13,606 bases of DNA from JBMNTQ01 sp050945815 (GCA_050945815.1 JBMNTQ010000034.1:1-13606); one strand, 5' to 3'; numbered from the stretch's first letter, positions 1 through 7,198 are shown. The notes: a model not told the origin generated them from the sequence alone. Translations and numbers: made by a program.

Positions 1-972
1 GTCGTTGTCATTGCTCACCCGGAACGTAACTCCTCCTAACGGATCCCCGCTCAAACTGCTGGTCTTGATGATCTTGGCTTTACCCTGAGCATGGTTGGTC
101 GCGGTAATTACCGCATTCTCCACCGCGCCGCTGCCCTCACCAATCACGATGCTGATCGGGTTTTGTCCTGCGGGATAGCCGCTAAACCCAACAAGGCTGC
201 TGCCTGCTGCCATGCTGCTCTCCGATAGCGAATAGGTTCCATAGCCCAGTTCATCAAAGGTCGCGCTCTCACCATCACGGATGGTCTTGCTAATGTTTAC
301 ATTGTCCGGCCCGCCAGTCAGCGTAAATGTAAACGTCTTAGACGGGTCGGTAATCGTCCCATTGTCCACGTCTTTGGTCACTACAATGCTGCCTTCGGAT
401 ACAAGTAAGTCGTTTTTGAACGATACCGTTCCAATAGCCCCGGCTGCAACGGTAACAGTCTTATAATTGGGGTCTCCCACATAGCCGTCTGGCGCCTTCG
501 TCTCTTTTACATAATAAGTACCGGGACTAATCCAGCCGGAGGTAACCGTACCATTCGAGCCCGTGGTCATAATAAAATCGCCGTCGTTGTCCGTAAAGTC
601 CGTATCGTCACTTACCCGGAATTGCGCATCCTCCAGATAAATCTTCCCTGTGCTGTCGGTCTTAATAATCTTCGCCTTGCCCAGCTGTTCCTGGTTGGTA
701 ACAACAATGGAGATATCACCCGACGTCCCTTTGCTCAACGTAAAGCTAGAAGGCGAAATCGAGATTTTCTCAAACCCTTGGGGAATACTGGTTTCGGTTA
801 CAGTATAGTTTCCATAGGGCAAGCCGCTCACTGTTATCGTCCCGGAAGACGCCTTCACAGGCACAGTCCGACTCACACTGTTCTCCGGCCCGCCGGTGAT
901 CACAACAGTAAATTCAGGATCAGACATGGAAGGCCCCTGCAGAACTTTCTTCAGCTTGACAGATCCCACAAA
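1..972 (-). repeat. Tandem two-domain CnaB unit (A-B-A-B) inside the adhesin
   Basis: Two kinds of CnaB domain alternate. Type A starts at residue ~316 (VGSVKLKKVL) and again at ~508 (EGSIVVTKDV), both carrying TGGP(E/D)N. Type B starts at 413 and 612, both with GKAKIIKT and then FRVS(D/N)D. Spacing is 192 residues between A copies and 199 between B copies, so the unit is about 0.6 kb. The B copy at 61-84 matches 658-681 in DNA with a few third-position changes. The array leaves the window unfinished. Confidence 0.8.
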
Positions 973-1917
973 CCCCGTGATCTCCAGTTGGTTGGAAACC
1001 GGCGTCCAGCCGTCAAACGGCCCGACAAAAGATTGCGACTGGTTCCGTCCGCCTTGAGGATCATAGAAATAAGCGTCAAAGCTGACATGCTGATTTCCGG
1101 CAGCCGTAAACGTAAAGCTCGCATCTTGCGGCAAATTATTGACATTGATCCGGTATTTGCCGTCTGCTCCACGTACCGCCGTAGACACGGTGGTACCAGG
1201 GTAGCTGGTAGCCAAAGCCTTGCTAAAGCTGCCGTTTAAGTCCACTGGCGTCCCTTCTATATTATTCTGATCAGCCCAGTAAACAAGCTGTAGGTTTACC
1301 TTGTTCCCCACATAACTCACAACATTTACTTCAACTTCTACGCTGGCAATGATTGCAGCCGGAGCAATCGCCGGCCGTGCGATCAGCCAATCACGCAAAT
1401 TCTCTATCCGCTGCTTAACCGTATTGTTCACTGATGACGCTACCGTAACAGCCGGATTGCCATTTGCATAGTGCCAAACAGCAAGCTGTGTAGCGGTAAC
1501 CACTTCCTTCAAGTCCAAGCCAGAAATGCCCGAAGCAGCGCCCACCTCCGCTACCGTCTTATACGGGTACGAATTCCACATAATCGAACGGATATGCTGT
1601 GCGGCCGTGCTGCTATAATAGTTTGCATCCTCCAAAATCTTCCGCGCATAAAGGTGTCCGTTTCTCGCTGTGGTTTCCAAATCCACACAATATGTTTCAG
1701 CAGTCTCGCTGACTCCATCGGTACGGGTCACTTCAAATGTTGTAGTATTGAAGTTACTCCCCCCATACCTGACCTGATAGCCGCTATTTTTGGTTGCCGT
1801 ATATTTAAACACATAGCTATCATTGGCCAACGCTATTGGCGTCGAGCTCAATATAGTCAGAAGAAATACGAGAAAACAAACTCCTTTTCTAAAAACCCTT
1901 CGCACGCTTCTCTTCAT
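1..1917 (-). CDS. Secreted thioester/CnaB-repeat surface adhesin (pilin-like), C-terminus outside the window
   Basis: The frame runs from ATG at 1917 to the window edge with no stop, giving 639 visible residues. Residues 1-31 form a signal peptide (basic MKRSVRR, hydrophobic core, then ALA before Asn-Asp). Residues ~35-185 look like a thioester domain (TQXA family): Cys77 in YCVD and Gln144 in TQLAVW are the pair expected to form an internal Cys-Gln thioester, which in this family can bind host or surface nucleophiles covalently. From ~316 onward come alternating CnaB-type beta-sandwich domains with Lys (KIIKTD, VVTKD) and Glu (VKETKAPDGY, LSESS) placed as in isopeptide-forming domains. An LPXTG-like sorting signal is expected beyond the window and is not seen. 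The gene lies 72 bases after a 151-codon gene and near a sortase, its likely anchoring enzyme. Family assignment is firm; ligand and final length are unknown. Confidence 0.88.
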   Translation of the reverse strand, partial: MKRSVRRVFRKGVCFLVFLLTILSSTPIALANDSYVFKYTATKNSGYQVRYGGSNFNTTTFEVTRTDGVSETAETYCVDLETTARNGHLYARKILEDANYYSSTAAQHIRSIMWNSYPYKTVAEVGAASGISGLDLKEVVTATQLAVWHYANGNPAVTVASSVNNTVKQRIENLRDWLIARPAIAPAAIIASVEVEVNVVSYVGNKVNLQLVYWADQNNIEGTPVDLNGSFSKALATSYPGTTVSTAVRGADGKYRINVNNLPQDASFTFTAAGNQHVSFDAYFYDPQGGRNQSQSFVGPFDGWTPVSNQLEITGFVGSVKLKKVLQGPSMSDPEFTVVITGGPENSVSRTVPVKASSGTITVSGLPYGNYTVTETSIPQGFEKISISPSSFTLSKGTSGDISIVVTNQEQLGKAKIIKTDSTGKIYLEDAQFRVSDDTDFTDNDGDFIMTTGSNGTVTSGWISPGTYYVKETKAPDGYVGDPNYKTVTVAAGAIGTVSFKNDLLVSEGSIVVTKDVDNGTITDPSKTFTFTLTGGPDNVNISKTIRDGESATFDELGYGTYSLSESSMAAGSSLVGFSGYPAGQNPISIVIGEGSGAVENAVITATNHAQGKAKIIKTSSLSGDPLGGVTFRVSNDND

Positions 1918-1989
1918 AGCAATTGTCACCAACCTTTATAATAATCTTGATTCTCAAAATCGGCCGAGTTCCCAGTTAAATCTTCTGTC

Positions 1990-2445
1990 TTATCCGTCCT
2001 GCAAGTTCTCCCACAGTCTCTCCTGCTCAATTACAAATGCTTCTTCAATCAATGCCAGCAACTCAAGCACGCTTCTAAAGCGCTCCGTCTGTTTTCGCTC
2101 CAACCACTGAATCAATCCCTGCCATGTCGCATTCTGGTAATACCTAACCTGCACCAGAAAAGTAGCAATCCCATCCTGCTCTTCCGCATCCTCCTGAGGT
2201 GGCAGATGCACAGTCCGCGTACGCTTCCCATCTTTATCCCACAGCCGCTGTTCAAATGCATTTTGGGGAAAATTGTTTCTCCGGATATCTTCCTGAATGA
2301 TCCGCACCATCTCTCCCGTAGTAGAAAACGGGTAGCTCTTAAGCGACCTTGGAAAGGTTACGTTTCCCCGGTAATCACATCCCTGTATCCCCGCCAACGT
2401 AATGACATAGGAGCCTTTTGGGTAATAACGCAATACATAACTCAC
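1990..2445 (-). CDS. Hypothetical 151-residue protein with two copies of a 42-residue module
   Basis: GTG start at 2445 behind a purine-rich RBS (AAGGAAAGGGAAGG); TAA at 1990. There is no signal peptide or membrane segment, so it is predicted cytosolic. I do not recognise a named family. Residues 13-54 and 96-137 align without gaps: both have an aromatic-start beta strand, a Gln, then (Y/W)xG(N/L)(V/I)x(F/W), a Phe at module position 28, and a helix with E(M/L)(V/L)xx(I/L)IxE. The pattern suggests a beta-beta-beta-alpha unit, duplicated, with a charged linker (residues ~55-92) between. It is the first gene after the SARP-like promoter and lies just before the adhesin, so it is probably co-expressed with it; a role in adhesin expression or export is only a guess. 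The TGA-free length and codon use look coding. Confidence 0.8.
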   Translation of the reverse strand: MSYVLRYYPKGSYVITLAGIQGCDYRGNVTFPRSLKSYPFSTTGEMVRIIQEDIRRNNFPQNAFEQRLWDKDGKRTRTVHLPPQEDAEEQDGIATFLVQVRYYQNATWQGLIQWLERKQTERFRSVLELLALIEEAFVIEQERLWENLQDG

Positions 2446-2490
2446 TGGCCTTCCCTTTCCTTTATATAGAACTTCACATCTTATGTTCCC

Positions 2491-2543
2491 ATTATAGGAA
2501 CTGCAACTCTTACCCCAAACTTACTCCGTTCTCATTGCGTTCT
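2491..2543 (-). promoter_or_regulatory. Candidate activator-dependent promoter with four 11-bp-spaced heptamers (SARP-like operator)
   Basis: Reading the minus strand there is a perfect -10 TATAAT (2491-2496) with a poor -35 (TTTGGG, 2514-2519). Upstream heptamers start exactly 11 bp apart: AGAACGC (2537-2543), AGAACGG (2526-2532), AGTTTGG (2515-2521), AGAGTTG (2504-2510). The last ends 7 bp before the -10. SARP regulators of actinomycetes are known to bind heptamer direct repeats at 11-bp steps about 8 bp upstream of the -10, so the layout fits control by the adjacent BTAD regulator. The outer two repeats are nearly identical; the inner two are weak. Confidence 0.55.
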
Positions 2544-2612
2544 TATTTAATTTAATTCCAAATATTTCAAATTTTTTCTGTCCCGCTCGTATATTCTAAA
2601 TATGTAAGGAAA

Positions 2613-2644
2613 CAAAAAAAGCAGCATAATCAAATCATACTGCT
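2613..2644 (-). terminator. Intrinsic terminator after the BTAD regulator gene
   Basis: On the minus strand an 11-bp stem AGCAGTATGAT / ATTATGCTGCT (two G-U pairs) closes on a 3-base loop TTG and is followed by a seven-T run and GTTT. It lies ~60 bases after the regulator stop and separates the sortase-regulator operon from the downstream adhesin operon. Confidence 0.85.
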
Positions 2645-2702
2645 GTTTCTCAACCGCCATTCCCGGCCTTATCCTGAAAGATTCCCAGCTATCAATATCT
2701 CA

Positions 2703-3899
2703 CTACAGCACAACAAAAGGCGATATCCGATAATGCAACTGTACTTTCTCCGGCAGCTCCGCCTTTTCAAATGCCGCCATCACCCGGTCCACCACTTTTC
2801 GCGCAGACTCATAAGACAGATTATTCAACAAGATAATAGAACGTTTATCCTCCAGCCCACAAACCACATCGCCCTTGCGCAAGCTGCGTTGAAAGCTGTC
2901 CATCAAAGTCTCTTCAGCCGCCGCGAGCACCTCCCGCGACAAAACTCCATAATCCATCCGCGTAAACGAGAATATCACCACATAATGAGAGCCTCCCTCC
3001 CGTTTCATGCGGCGCTGTTCTATCTGGCAAAATTTGCAGAACGTATCATAATCACAAACATACGGCCCGTCCGGTTCTTCCTTCTCCTGGATATTCGACA
3101 CAATAGCGTCCGCATCCATCTGCGAGATACTATCCTCTGCCTTGGTTCTCTCATAGGCCGCCTTCAATTCAGCAGAAGGCTGCACCCCAAACTCATTGTA
3201 TAGAAGCTGAGCCGTATAGCTGTAGTGCTGCGATGCATACGCCGACCGCTTCTCCGCCACCAGCGCATCAATATAATAAACATGCAACATCTCGGAATAA
3301 GGGTCAATGGCAATGGCTTTCTCGCAAAGGGTAATAACCTCCCCATGGGCGCCCCGCTTCTTATAAGCCTCCAGCAGGCTACGAACACAAGCCAAATATT
3401 TGTTCTTCAGAAGCTGACGTATGGGCATGGTCCACTGTTCATAATAAAGCTCCGGCAGAAAGTCGCCTCTATAGAAGTTCAGCGCCTCTCCCAACGCAAC
3501 AACATCAGTCTCGCCCCTGCGGCGCGCTGCCGCTGCCCGATCCACCGCCTGCTCATACTTCAAAACATCCAAGCAGTTGGGCGCATCACAATTCCAGACA
3601 TAGCCCTTACCCACCGTACGAATGTAACTGGGCTGCCCTTCCACATCCAATATCTTACGCAACCGATACAAAAGATTATGTGCCACCTTAAGCGGATTAT
3701 CATATTCCTTGCCGCTGAGCGCCTGCTCCACCAGCTCGTCCGGCAGTACTGCCTTGCCCCGCATAGCCAGCAAATAGCACATTACTTTCATCAAACTGGG
3801 CGCTTGCTTTAAAACGTCCGTCAAATCCAAGCCGTCTTTCTTGACAGAAAAGCCTCCCAGCATCTGAATGTTCAGTTTGCATATCTCTCTGCAGTCCAA
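2703..3899 (-). CDS. BTAD/SARP-family transcriptional regulator with degenerate GGDEF-like C-terminal domain
   Basis: Three parts are visible in 398 residues: an OmpR/PhoB-type winged helix (~8-103, ending with the wing YIRTVGKGYVW), a bacterial transcriptional activator domain of helical repeats (~110-255, including FYRGDFLPE and the helix after IDPYSEMLH), and a C-terminal ~110 residues folded like a GGDEF domain (VVIFSF, then LRKGDVVC, then IILLNN). Where GG(D/E)EF should stand it has GLEDKRS, so cyclase activity is not expected; it may be a sensor or dimer module. The chosen start is TTG at 3899, preceded by AGGAAGGCAGGG and 28 bases after the sortase stop; the longer GTG start at 3977 would overlap the sortase and has no clear RBS. 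ATG at 3863 would cut into the first strand. Likely operon with the sortase; likely target is the promoter at 2491-2543. Confidence 0.85.
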   Translation of the reverse strand: MDCREICKLNIQMLGGFSVKKDGLDLTDVLKQAPSLMKVMCYLLAMRGKAVLPDELVEQALSGKEYDNPLKVAHNLLYRLRKILDVEGQPSYIRTVGKGYVWNCDAPNCLDVLKYEQAVDRAAAARRRGETDVVALGEALNFYRGDFLPELYYEQWTMPIRQLLKNKYLACVRSLLEAYKKRGAHGEVITLCEKAIAIDPYSEMLHVYYIDALVAEKRSAYASQHYSYTAQLLYNEFGVQPSAELKAAYERTKAEDSISQMDADAIVSNIQEKEEPDGPYVCDYDTFCKFCQIEQRRMKREGGSHYVVIFSFTRMDYGVLSREVLAAAEETLMDSFQRSLRKGDVVCGLEDKRSIILLNNLSYESARKVVDRVMAAFEKAELPEKVQLHYRISPFVVL

Positions 3900-3927
3900 T
3901 TGCTTTTCCCTGCCTTCCTGCGACAAA

Positions 3928-4656
3928 TTAGCCTTCTTGCACCAACGATGCGACCACAACATAACGCTGCGGCGCACTGCCTACAAAATTAAACGGATAA
4001 CACGTCACCAACGTCAGCATCGCCGAATTATACGATTTGTAGATCAGCGGATCCAAAGGTTCTACTATGTCGGTCTGCTCCAGCCGGTATGTATACGATC
4101 CATCCACAGTCAAAACCGTCACCGTATCCCCAACTGCCAGCCTGCCCAAATCTTTAAACACCGTATCTCGATGCCCAAAGACCAAACAATTATCACTTTG
4201 CCCGGGCAATACGCTCTTGGAATAATGGCCTGCCCCCCGCGTAAGGTCATATGGCGTTGCGCCGGCAATGATCGGAACCCGCAATCCACCCAGCGAATCG
4301 AACACCAAGATGCCCATCACCGCGTTGCCGCCTCCTTCGCCGCCGCCGCCTCCGCCTTGGCCGCCCTGATCGCCGCTCTGGCCGCCGCTCTCGTCATTTG
4401 GCGCCGCCAATTCGTCCTGTCCGCCGACTGAACCCGGCTGTGCCGTGAGGCCCCCTTCAGAAGACGGCGCGCCTCCGCCCATCTCCGCAATCAACTGCTC
4501 CGCCTCCAGCAAGCTTTCTTGGGTTCGCTGGTTGCCCTGCCAGATATTCAATACAGAAAATGCAATTAAAACCACTGCAGCGCATATTGTTACAATCCCC
4601 AGAATAAAGAAGATTCTCTTTCCCATCCCCCGTGGCTGTTTCTGTTCCTGTGCCAT
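3928..4656 (-). CDS. Class D-type sortase, membrane anchored, with long glycine-rich linker
   Basis: Sortases are extracytoplasmic cysteine transpeptidases that attach surface proteins to peptidoglycan or polymerise pilins. The 242-residue product has a basic N-terminus, one membrane span (~14-37), a helical stretch, a low-complexity Gly/Ser/Gln/Glu linker (~58-110), and a catalytic domain. Catalytic residues are His162 (FGHRDTVF), Cys219 (TLVTCYPF) and Arg231 (QRYVV). The TLVTCYPFNFVG motif and the lack of a second C-terminal membrane segment fit class D rather than pilin-polymerising class C. Start ATG at 4656 has AAGAAGGGG six bases upstream; a longer frame opens at 4713 but lacks an RBS. 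The adhesin at 1-1917 is the obvious nearby substrate candidate. The regulator follows it in the same direction. Confidence 0.9.
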   Translation of the reverse strand: MAQEQKQPRGMGKRIFFILGIVTICAAVVLIAFSVLNIWQGNQRTQESLLEAEQLIAEMGGGAPSSEGGLTAQPGSVGGQDELAAPNDESGGQSGDQGGQGGGGGGEGGGNAVMGILVFDSLGGLRVPIIAGATPYDLTRGAGHYSKSVLPGQSDNCLVFGHRDTVFKDLGRLAVGDTVTVLTVDGSYTYRLEQTDIVEPLDPLIYKSYNSAMLTLVTCYPFNFVGSAPQRYVVVASLVQEG

Positions 4657-4730
4657 AAAAGCCCCTTCTTTCTTGCAAACCGGGCGAGCCGCCCGTTGGT
4701 GCAGCGTCTCCAAAACAGCTTCTTATGAAT

Positions 4731-4916
4731 TTATATCATATCAAATCCTAGATTAAAATACTCTTCCTGATGCGCCAATAAATATGTATCGATAGATGGA
4801 AAATTTACTTGATTATGATCGTCAAAAGAACAGAAGTCTGCCCGTGCCTGCTTACCGCCAACCATCTCCTCACGGGTTCTCCCCATTCTTTCTCCATTAT
4901 CTTCCATTTTCTCCAA
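4731..4916 (-). CDS. Doubtful 61-codon frame between metA and the sortase gene
   Basis: The frame overlaps the last ~20 bases of metA in another phase. It could start at TTG 4916 or ATG 4907; no proper RBS stands before either. The product is acidic and polar, ends with LLAHQEEYFNLGFDMI, and resembles nothing I recognise. Its 3' end coincides with the candidate sortase -10. It is listed because it fills the 240-base gap between metA and the sortase, but it may be spurious. Confidence 0.2.
   Translation of the reverse strand: MEKMEDNGERMGRTREEMVGGKQARADFCSFDDHNQVNFPSIDTYLLAHQEEYFNLGFDMI
4735..4740 (-). promoter_or_regulatory. Possible -10 box for the sortase-regulator operon
   Basis: TATGAT on the minus strand ~80 bases upstream of the sortase start in an AT-rich stretch, with no convincing -35. 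The 5' untranslated part also holds a short GC hairpin (CGGGCG gct CGCCCG, inside 4676-4698) without a T-run. Confidence 0.25.
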
Positions 4917-5826
4917 TTCTGCTCAAATCATACGGCGTCTCCTGATAGACGCAGTAGTTCAGCCAGTTGGCAAACAAAAGATTAGAATGAGCACGCCACC
5001 GAATCACCGGCGAGCTGGCCGGGTCATCGTTTTCAAAATAGTTCTTGGGCGGCTGTATAGTAAGTCCGCGCAAAAGATCGCGCTCGTATTCGTTTTTCAA
5101 GGTGTCTGCGTCATATTCGGAATGTCCCGTCACAAACACATGACGATAATCCCTGGAAGCCACCAGATAGACTCCAGCTTGCTCGCTGTCCGCAAGCAAC
5201 ACCAAATCCTCCACTTTCTCGATGTCCTCGCGGCGCACCTCCGTATGTCTGGAGTGGGGCACAAAAAATTCATCGTCAAACCCGCGGCAAAGCTTGCTGG
5301 TCTTATCCAACACCCTATGGTTAAAAACCCCGAAACATTTCTCTTCCAGCGGATATTTATCTACGCCGTATAAGTGGTAAAGCCCGGCCTGCGCACCCCA
5401 GCAGATATACAAGGTAGAAAATACATGATTGGAAGCCCAGTCGATCACATTTTTCAGTTCCTCCCAATACGTCACCTCATCAAAATCCAAAAGCTCCACT
5501 GGCGCCCCAGTGATGATCAATCCGTCGAATTTGTCGCTACGGGCTTCCTCAAAGGTACGATAAAACTCCGCCATATGCTCCTTCGGCGTGTTTTTCGAAC
5601 GATGGCTCGCCGTGCTCAAAAAAGTAACGTCTACCTGCAAAGGCGTATTACTCAGCATTCTTAAAAGCTGAGTCTCCGTAGTAATCTTAACAGGCATCAG
5701 GTTCAAAATCCCGATGCGCAACGGACGAATATCCTGCTGTCCAGCCCTCTGCTGGGGCATAATAAATATATTCTCCTGCTGCAAAATATCCGCAGCCGGC
5801 AAATGATCCGGTATTTTTACTGGCAT
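4897..5826 (-). CDS. metA: Homoserine O-acetyltransferase (MetA family)
   Basis: Acylates the hydroxyl of L-homoserine, the first committed step of methionine synthesis. The 309-residue length equals that of E. coli MetA. Catalytic Cys142 (ICWGAQAG), His235 and Glu237 (GHSEYDA) fall at the family positions; MPVKIP at the start matches the usual N-terminus, so ATG 5826 is preferred to the frame opening at 5862. Residue 111 is Glu (GAPVELLDF) where E. coli has Gly; work on the Bacillus cereus enzyme showed Glu111 favours acetyl-CoA over succinyl-CoA, so the product is probably O-acetylhomoserine although many databases name the family succinyltransferase. Transcribed alone from the promoter at 5908-5937; no SAM riboswitch or T-box is visible in the ~75-base leader. 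No clear terminator follows. Confidence 0.93.
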   Translation of the reverse strand: MPVKIPDHLPAADILQQENIFIMPQQRAGQQDIRPLRIGILNLMPVKITTETQLLRMLSNTPLQVDVTFLSTASHRSKNTPKEHMAEFYRTFEEARSDKFDGLIITGAPVELLDFDEVTYWEELKNVIDWASNHVFSTLYICWGAQAGLYHLYGVDKYPLEEKCFGVFNHRVLDKTSKLCRGFDDEFFVPHSRHTEVRREDIEKVEDLVLLADSEQAGVYLVASRDYRHVFVTGHSEYDADTLKNEYERDLLRGLTIQPPKNYFENDDPASSPVIRWRAHSNLLFANWLNYCVYQETPYDLSRIGENGR

Positions 5827-5907
5827 ATCGCTATTCCCTTTCCAGTTCTCTGCCCACACCAACAGGCAAAGCGCCCTTTTCCAGTCAAGTCTGGGGGTTT
5901 TTTATTG

Positions 5908-5937
5908 ATTATATAACAGATTTCCCAAACTACGCAA
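5908..5937 (-). promoter_or_regulatory. Candidate metA promoter
   Basis: Minus strand TATAAT (5908-5913) with TTGCGT 18 bases upstream (5932-5937). It lies in the 163-base gap between hisC and metA; the rest of that gap holds only a short hairpin GGCCCT tgc AGGGCT (5966-5980) without a T-run, which could weakly end hisC transcription. Confidence 0.5.
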
Positions 5938-5989
5938 GCCCTCCCCACAGGAAACCTACTGCCATAGCCCTGCAAGGGCCGTCCCCCCA

Positions 5990-7042
5990 TCAGACCAGCG
6001 CCCCCAACTCCCGCACAAACTGCTGCATCTGCGGCTGTGTCCCAATGGTCACCCGCATAAAATCCCGAATACGCTCCTGTTCAAAGTGGCGCACAATAAT
6101 ACCCTTGCCGCGAAGCTGCTGCATAAGCTGTGCCCCGGTTTTTTCCGGATGCCTAATGAACAAGAAATTCGCCGAAGAAGGCAACACACAAAACCCCATG
6201 TCTTGCAGCTGCCCCGCTGTCCACTCCCGCGTCTGCCGGATTTTGCGCAGCTGCTCCGCACAATACGCATCATCCTCAATCGCGGCGATCGCCGCAGCCT
6301 GAGCCAGAACATCCAGGGTATAGGAATTGAAGGAATTTTTCACACACTCCAGCGCCTCAATCAAGCCCTGATGGCCAATCGCATAGCCCACCCGCATACC
6401 GGCTAGGGAATGGGATTTGGAAAACGTCTTAACGACCAACAGGTTGTCCAGCTCGGCCGTCAAATCCACCGCACTCTCTCCGCCGAATTCCACATACGCC
6501 TCATCCACCAGCAAAAGCGACTCGCAATGCCTTGCAATCTGTTCAATTCCACGGCGCTGCATAGCAAGGCCTGTAGGCGCATTGGGATTGGCTAGCAAAA
6601 CGCCGCCACACGGCCGCGACAGATCTTCAGCATCCAGCGAAAAATCTTCACGCAGGGGAACCGTCTCATACGGAATCCCAAAAAAAGCCGCATACACCTT
6701 ATAAAAACTATATGTAATATCCGGAAAAAGAATCCGCCGTGCAGGGCCGAAAAAAGCGGGAAAACAAAAGGCCAAAACTTCATCCGACCCATTGCCCACA
6801 AACACCCTGTCCGCGCCCACCCCATGCCGCCGGGCAATCGCAGCCTTCAGCCTGCTGCACTCCGGATCCGGATAAAGCCGCAGCCGCTCGCTGCACACCT
6901 TATCTATCGCCTCACGCACCTTAGGAGAAGGCGCATACGGGTTCTCGTTTGTATTTAGCTTAATCAAATTATTCAGCTTGGGCTGCTCACCGGGCACATA
7001 CGGCGTAAGCCCCTTTGCCAGTTCACTCCAATATTTCTTCAA
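5990..7042 (-). CDS. hisC: Histidinol-phosphate aminotransferase
   Basis: PLP-dependent class I/II aminotransferase that converts imidazole acetol phosphate and glutamate to histidinol phosphate. The 350-residue length is typical. Visible marks: substrate-end motif LNTNENPY (~29-36), NPNAPTG with Asn154, Asp180 and Tyr183 around the cofactor (LLVDEAYVEF), Schiff-base Lys209 in TFSKSHSLAGMRVGY, and Arg217. The start is TTG at 7042 with GGAGGG ten bases upstream (7053-7058); an ATG seven bases further up is out of frame. No other his gene is near, so it is an isolated hisC; paralogues of this family also act on aromatic amino acids, so Tyr/Phe transamination cannot be excluded. Confidence 0.9.
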   Translation of the reverse strand: MKKYWSELAKGLTPYVPGEQPKLNNLIKLNTNENPYAPSPKVREAIDKVCSERLRLYPDPECSRLKAAIARRHGVGADRVFVGNGSDEVLAFCFPAFFGPARRILFPDITYSFYKVYAAFFGIPYETVPLREDFSLDAEDLSRPCGGVLLANPNAPTGLAMQRRGIEQIARHCESLLLVDEAYVEFGGESAVDLTAELDNLLVVKTFSKSHSLAGMRVGYAIGHQGLIEALECVKNSFNSYTLDVLAQAAAIAAIEDDAYCAEQLRKIRQTREWTAGQLQDMGFCVLPSSANFLFIRHPEKTGAQLMQQLRGKGIIVRHFEQERIRDFMRVTIGTQPQMQQFVRELGALV

Positions 7043-7076
7043 AACTCATCCACCCTCCATCATACTGTCACAGCTT

Positions 7077-7198
7077 CATTATACCATATGCAGCGAAGCG
7101 AATAGGGTATAATCCGCGCCTATGCGTTTGGCCGCAGGGCAAAATTTGCACGCGCATAAAATGAAGTATATACTAGACGCTTTGCGGCCATTATACCA
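7077..7198 (-). promoter_or_regulatory. Repeated extended -10 boxes and inverted repeats upstream of hisC
   Basis: The minus strand carries TGGTATAATG twice (7077-7086 and 7189-7198), each an extended -10 (TGnTATAAT). A third GGTATAAT lies on the plus strand at 7106-7113, forming perfect 8-bp inverted repeats with both. A further inverted pair GGCCGCA (7130-7136) / TGCGGCC (7183-7189) lies between. The inner box is the likelier hisC promoter. The outer copy would give a ~140-base structured leader. The remaining stretch to 7298 shows no gene. Confidence 0.4.

Noticed and set aside
622..1239. A 205-codon plus-strand frame opposite the adhesin
   Set aside because: Arginine- and histidine-rich shadow of the CnaB-coding strand; no RBS, and the minus-strand frame is clearly coding.
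3225..3812. A 195-codon plus-strand frame opposite the BTAD regulator
   Set aside because: It lies wholly antisense to a gene with clear domains, has no RBS, and its product shows no coherent fold or motif.
3900..3977. Longer start (GTG 3977) for the BTAD regulator
   Set aside because: It would overlap the sortase by ~50 bases and add a tail unlike family N-termini, whereas TTG 3899 has a good RBS in the intergenic gap. The choice is still not proven.
3868..4431. Plus-strand frame over the sortase with an alanine-rich end
   Set aside because: The Ala run is the reverse reading of the sortase Gly linker codons; antisense to a gene with intact catalytic residues.
5885..5906. Plus-strand hairpin CCAG tcaagt CTGG with a T-run near the metA leader
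   Set aside because: There is no plus-strand gene upstream of it; the stem is only four pairs and it lies within the metA leader by chance.
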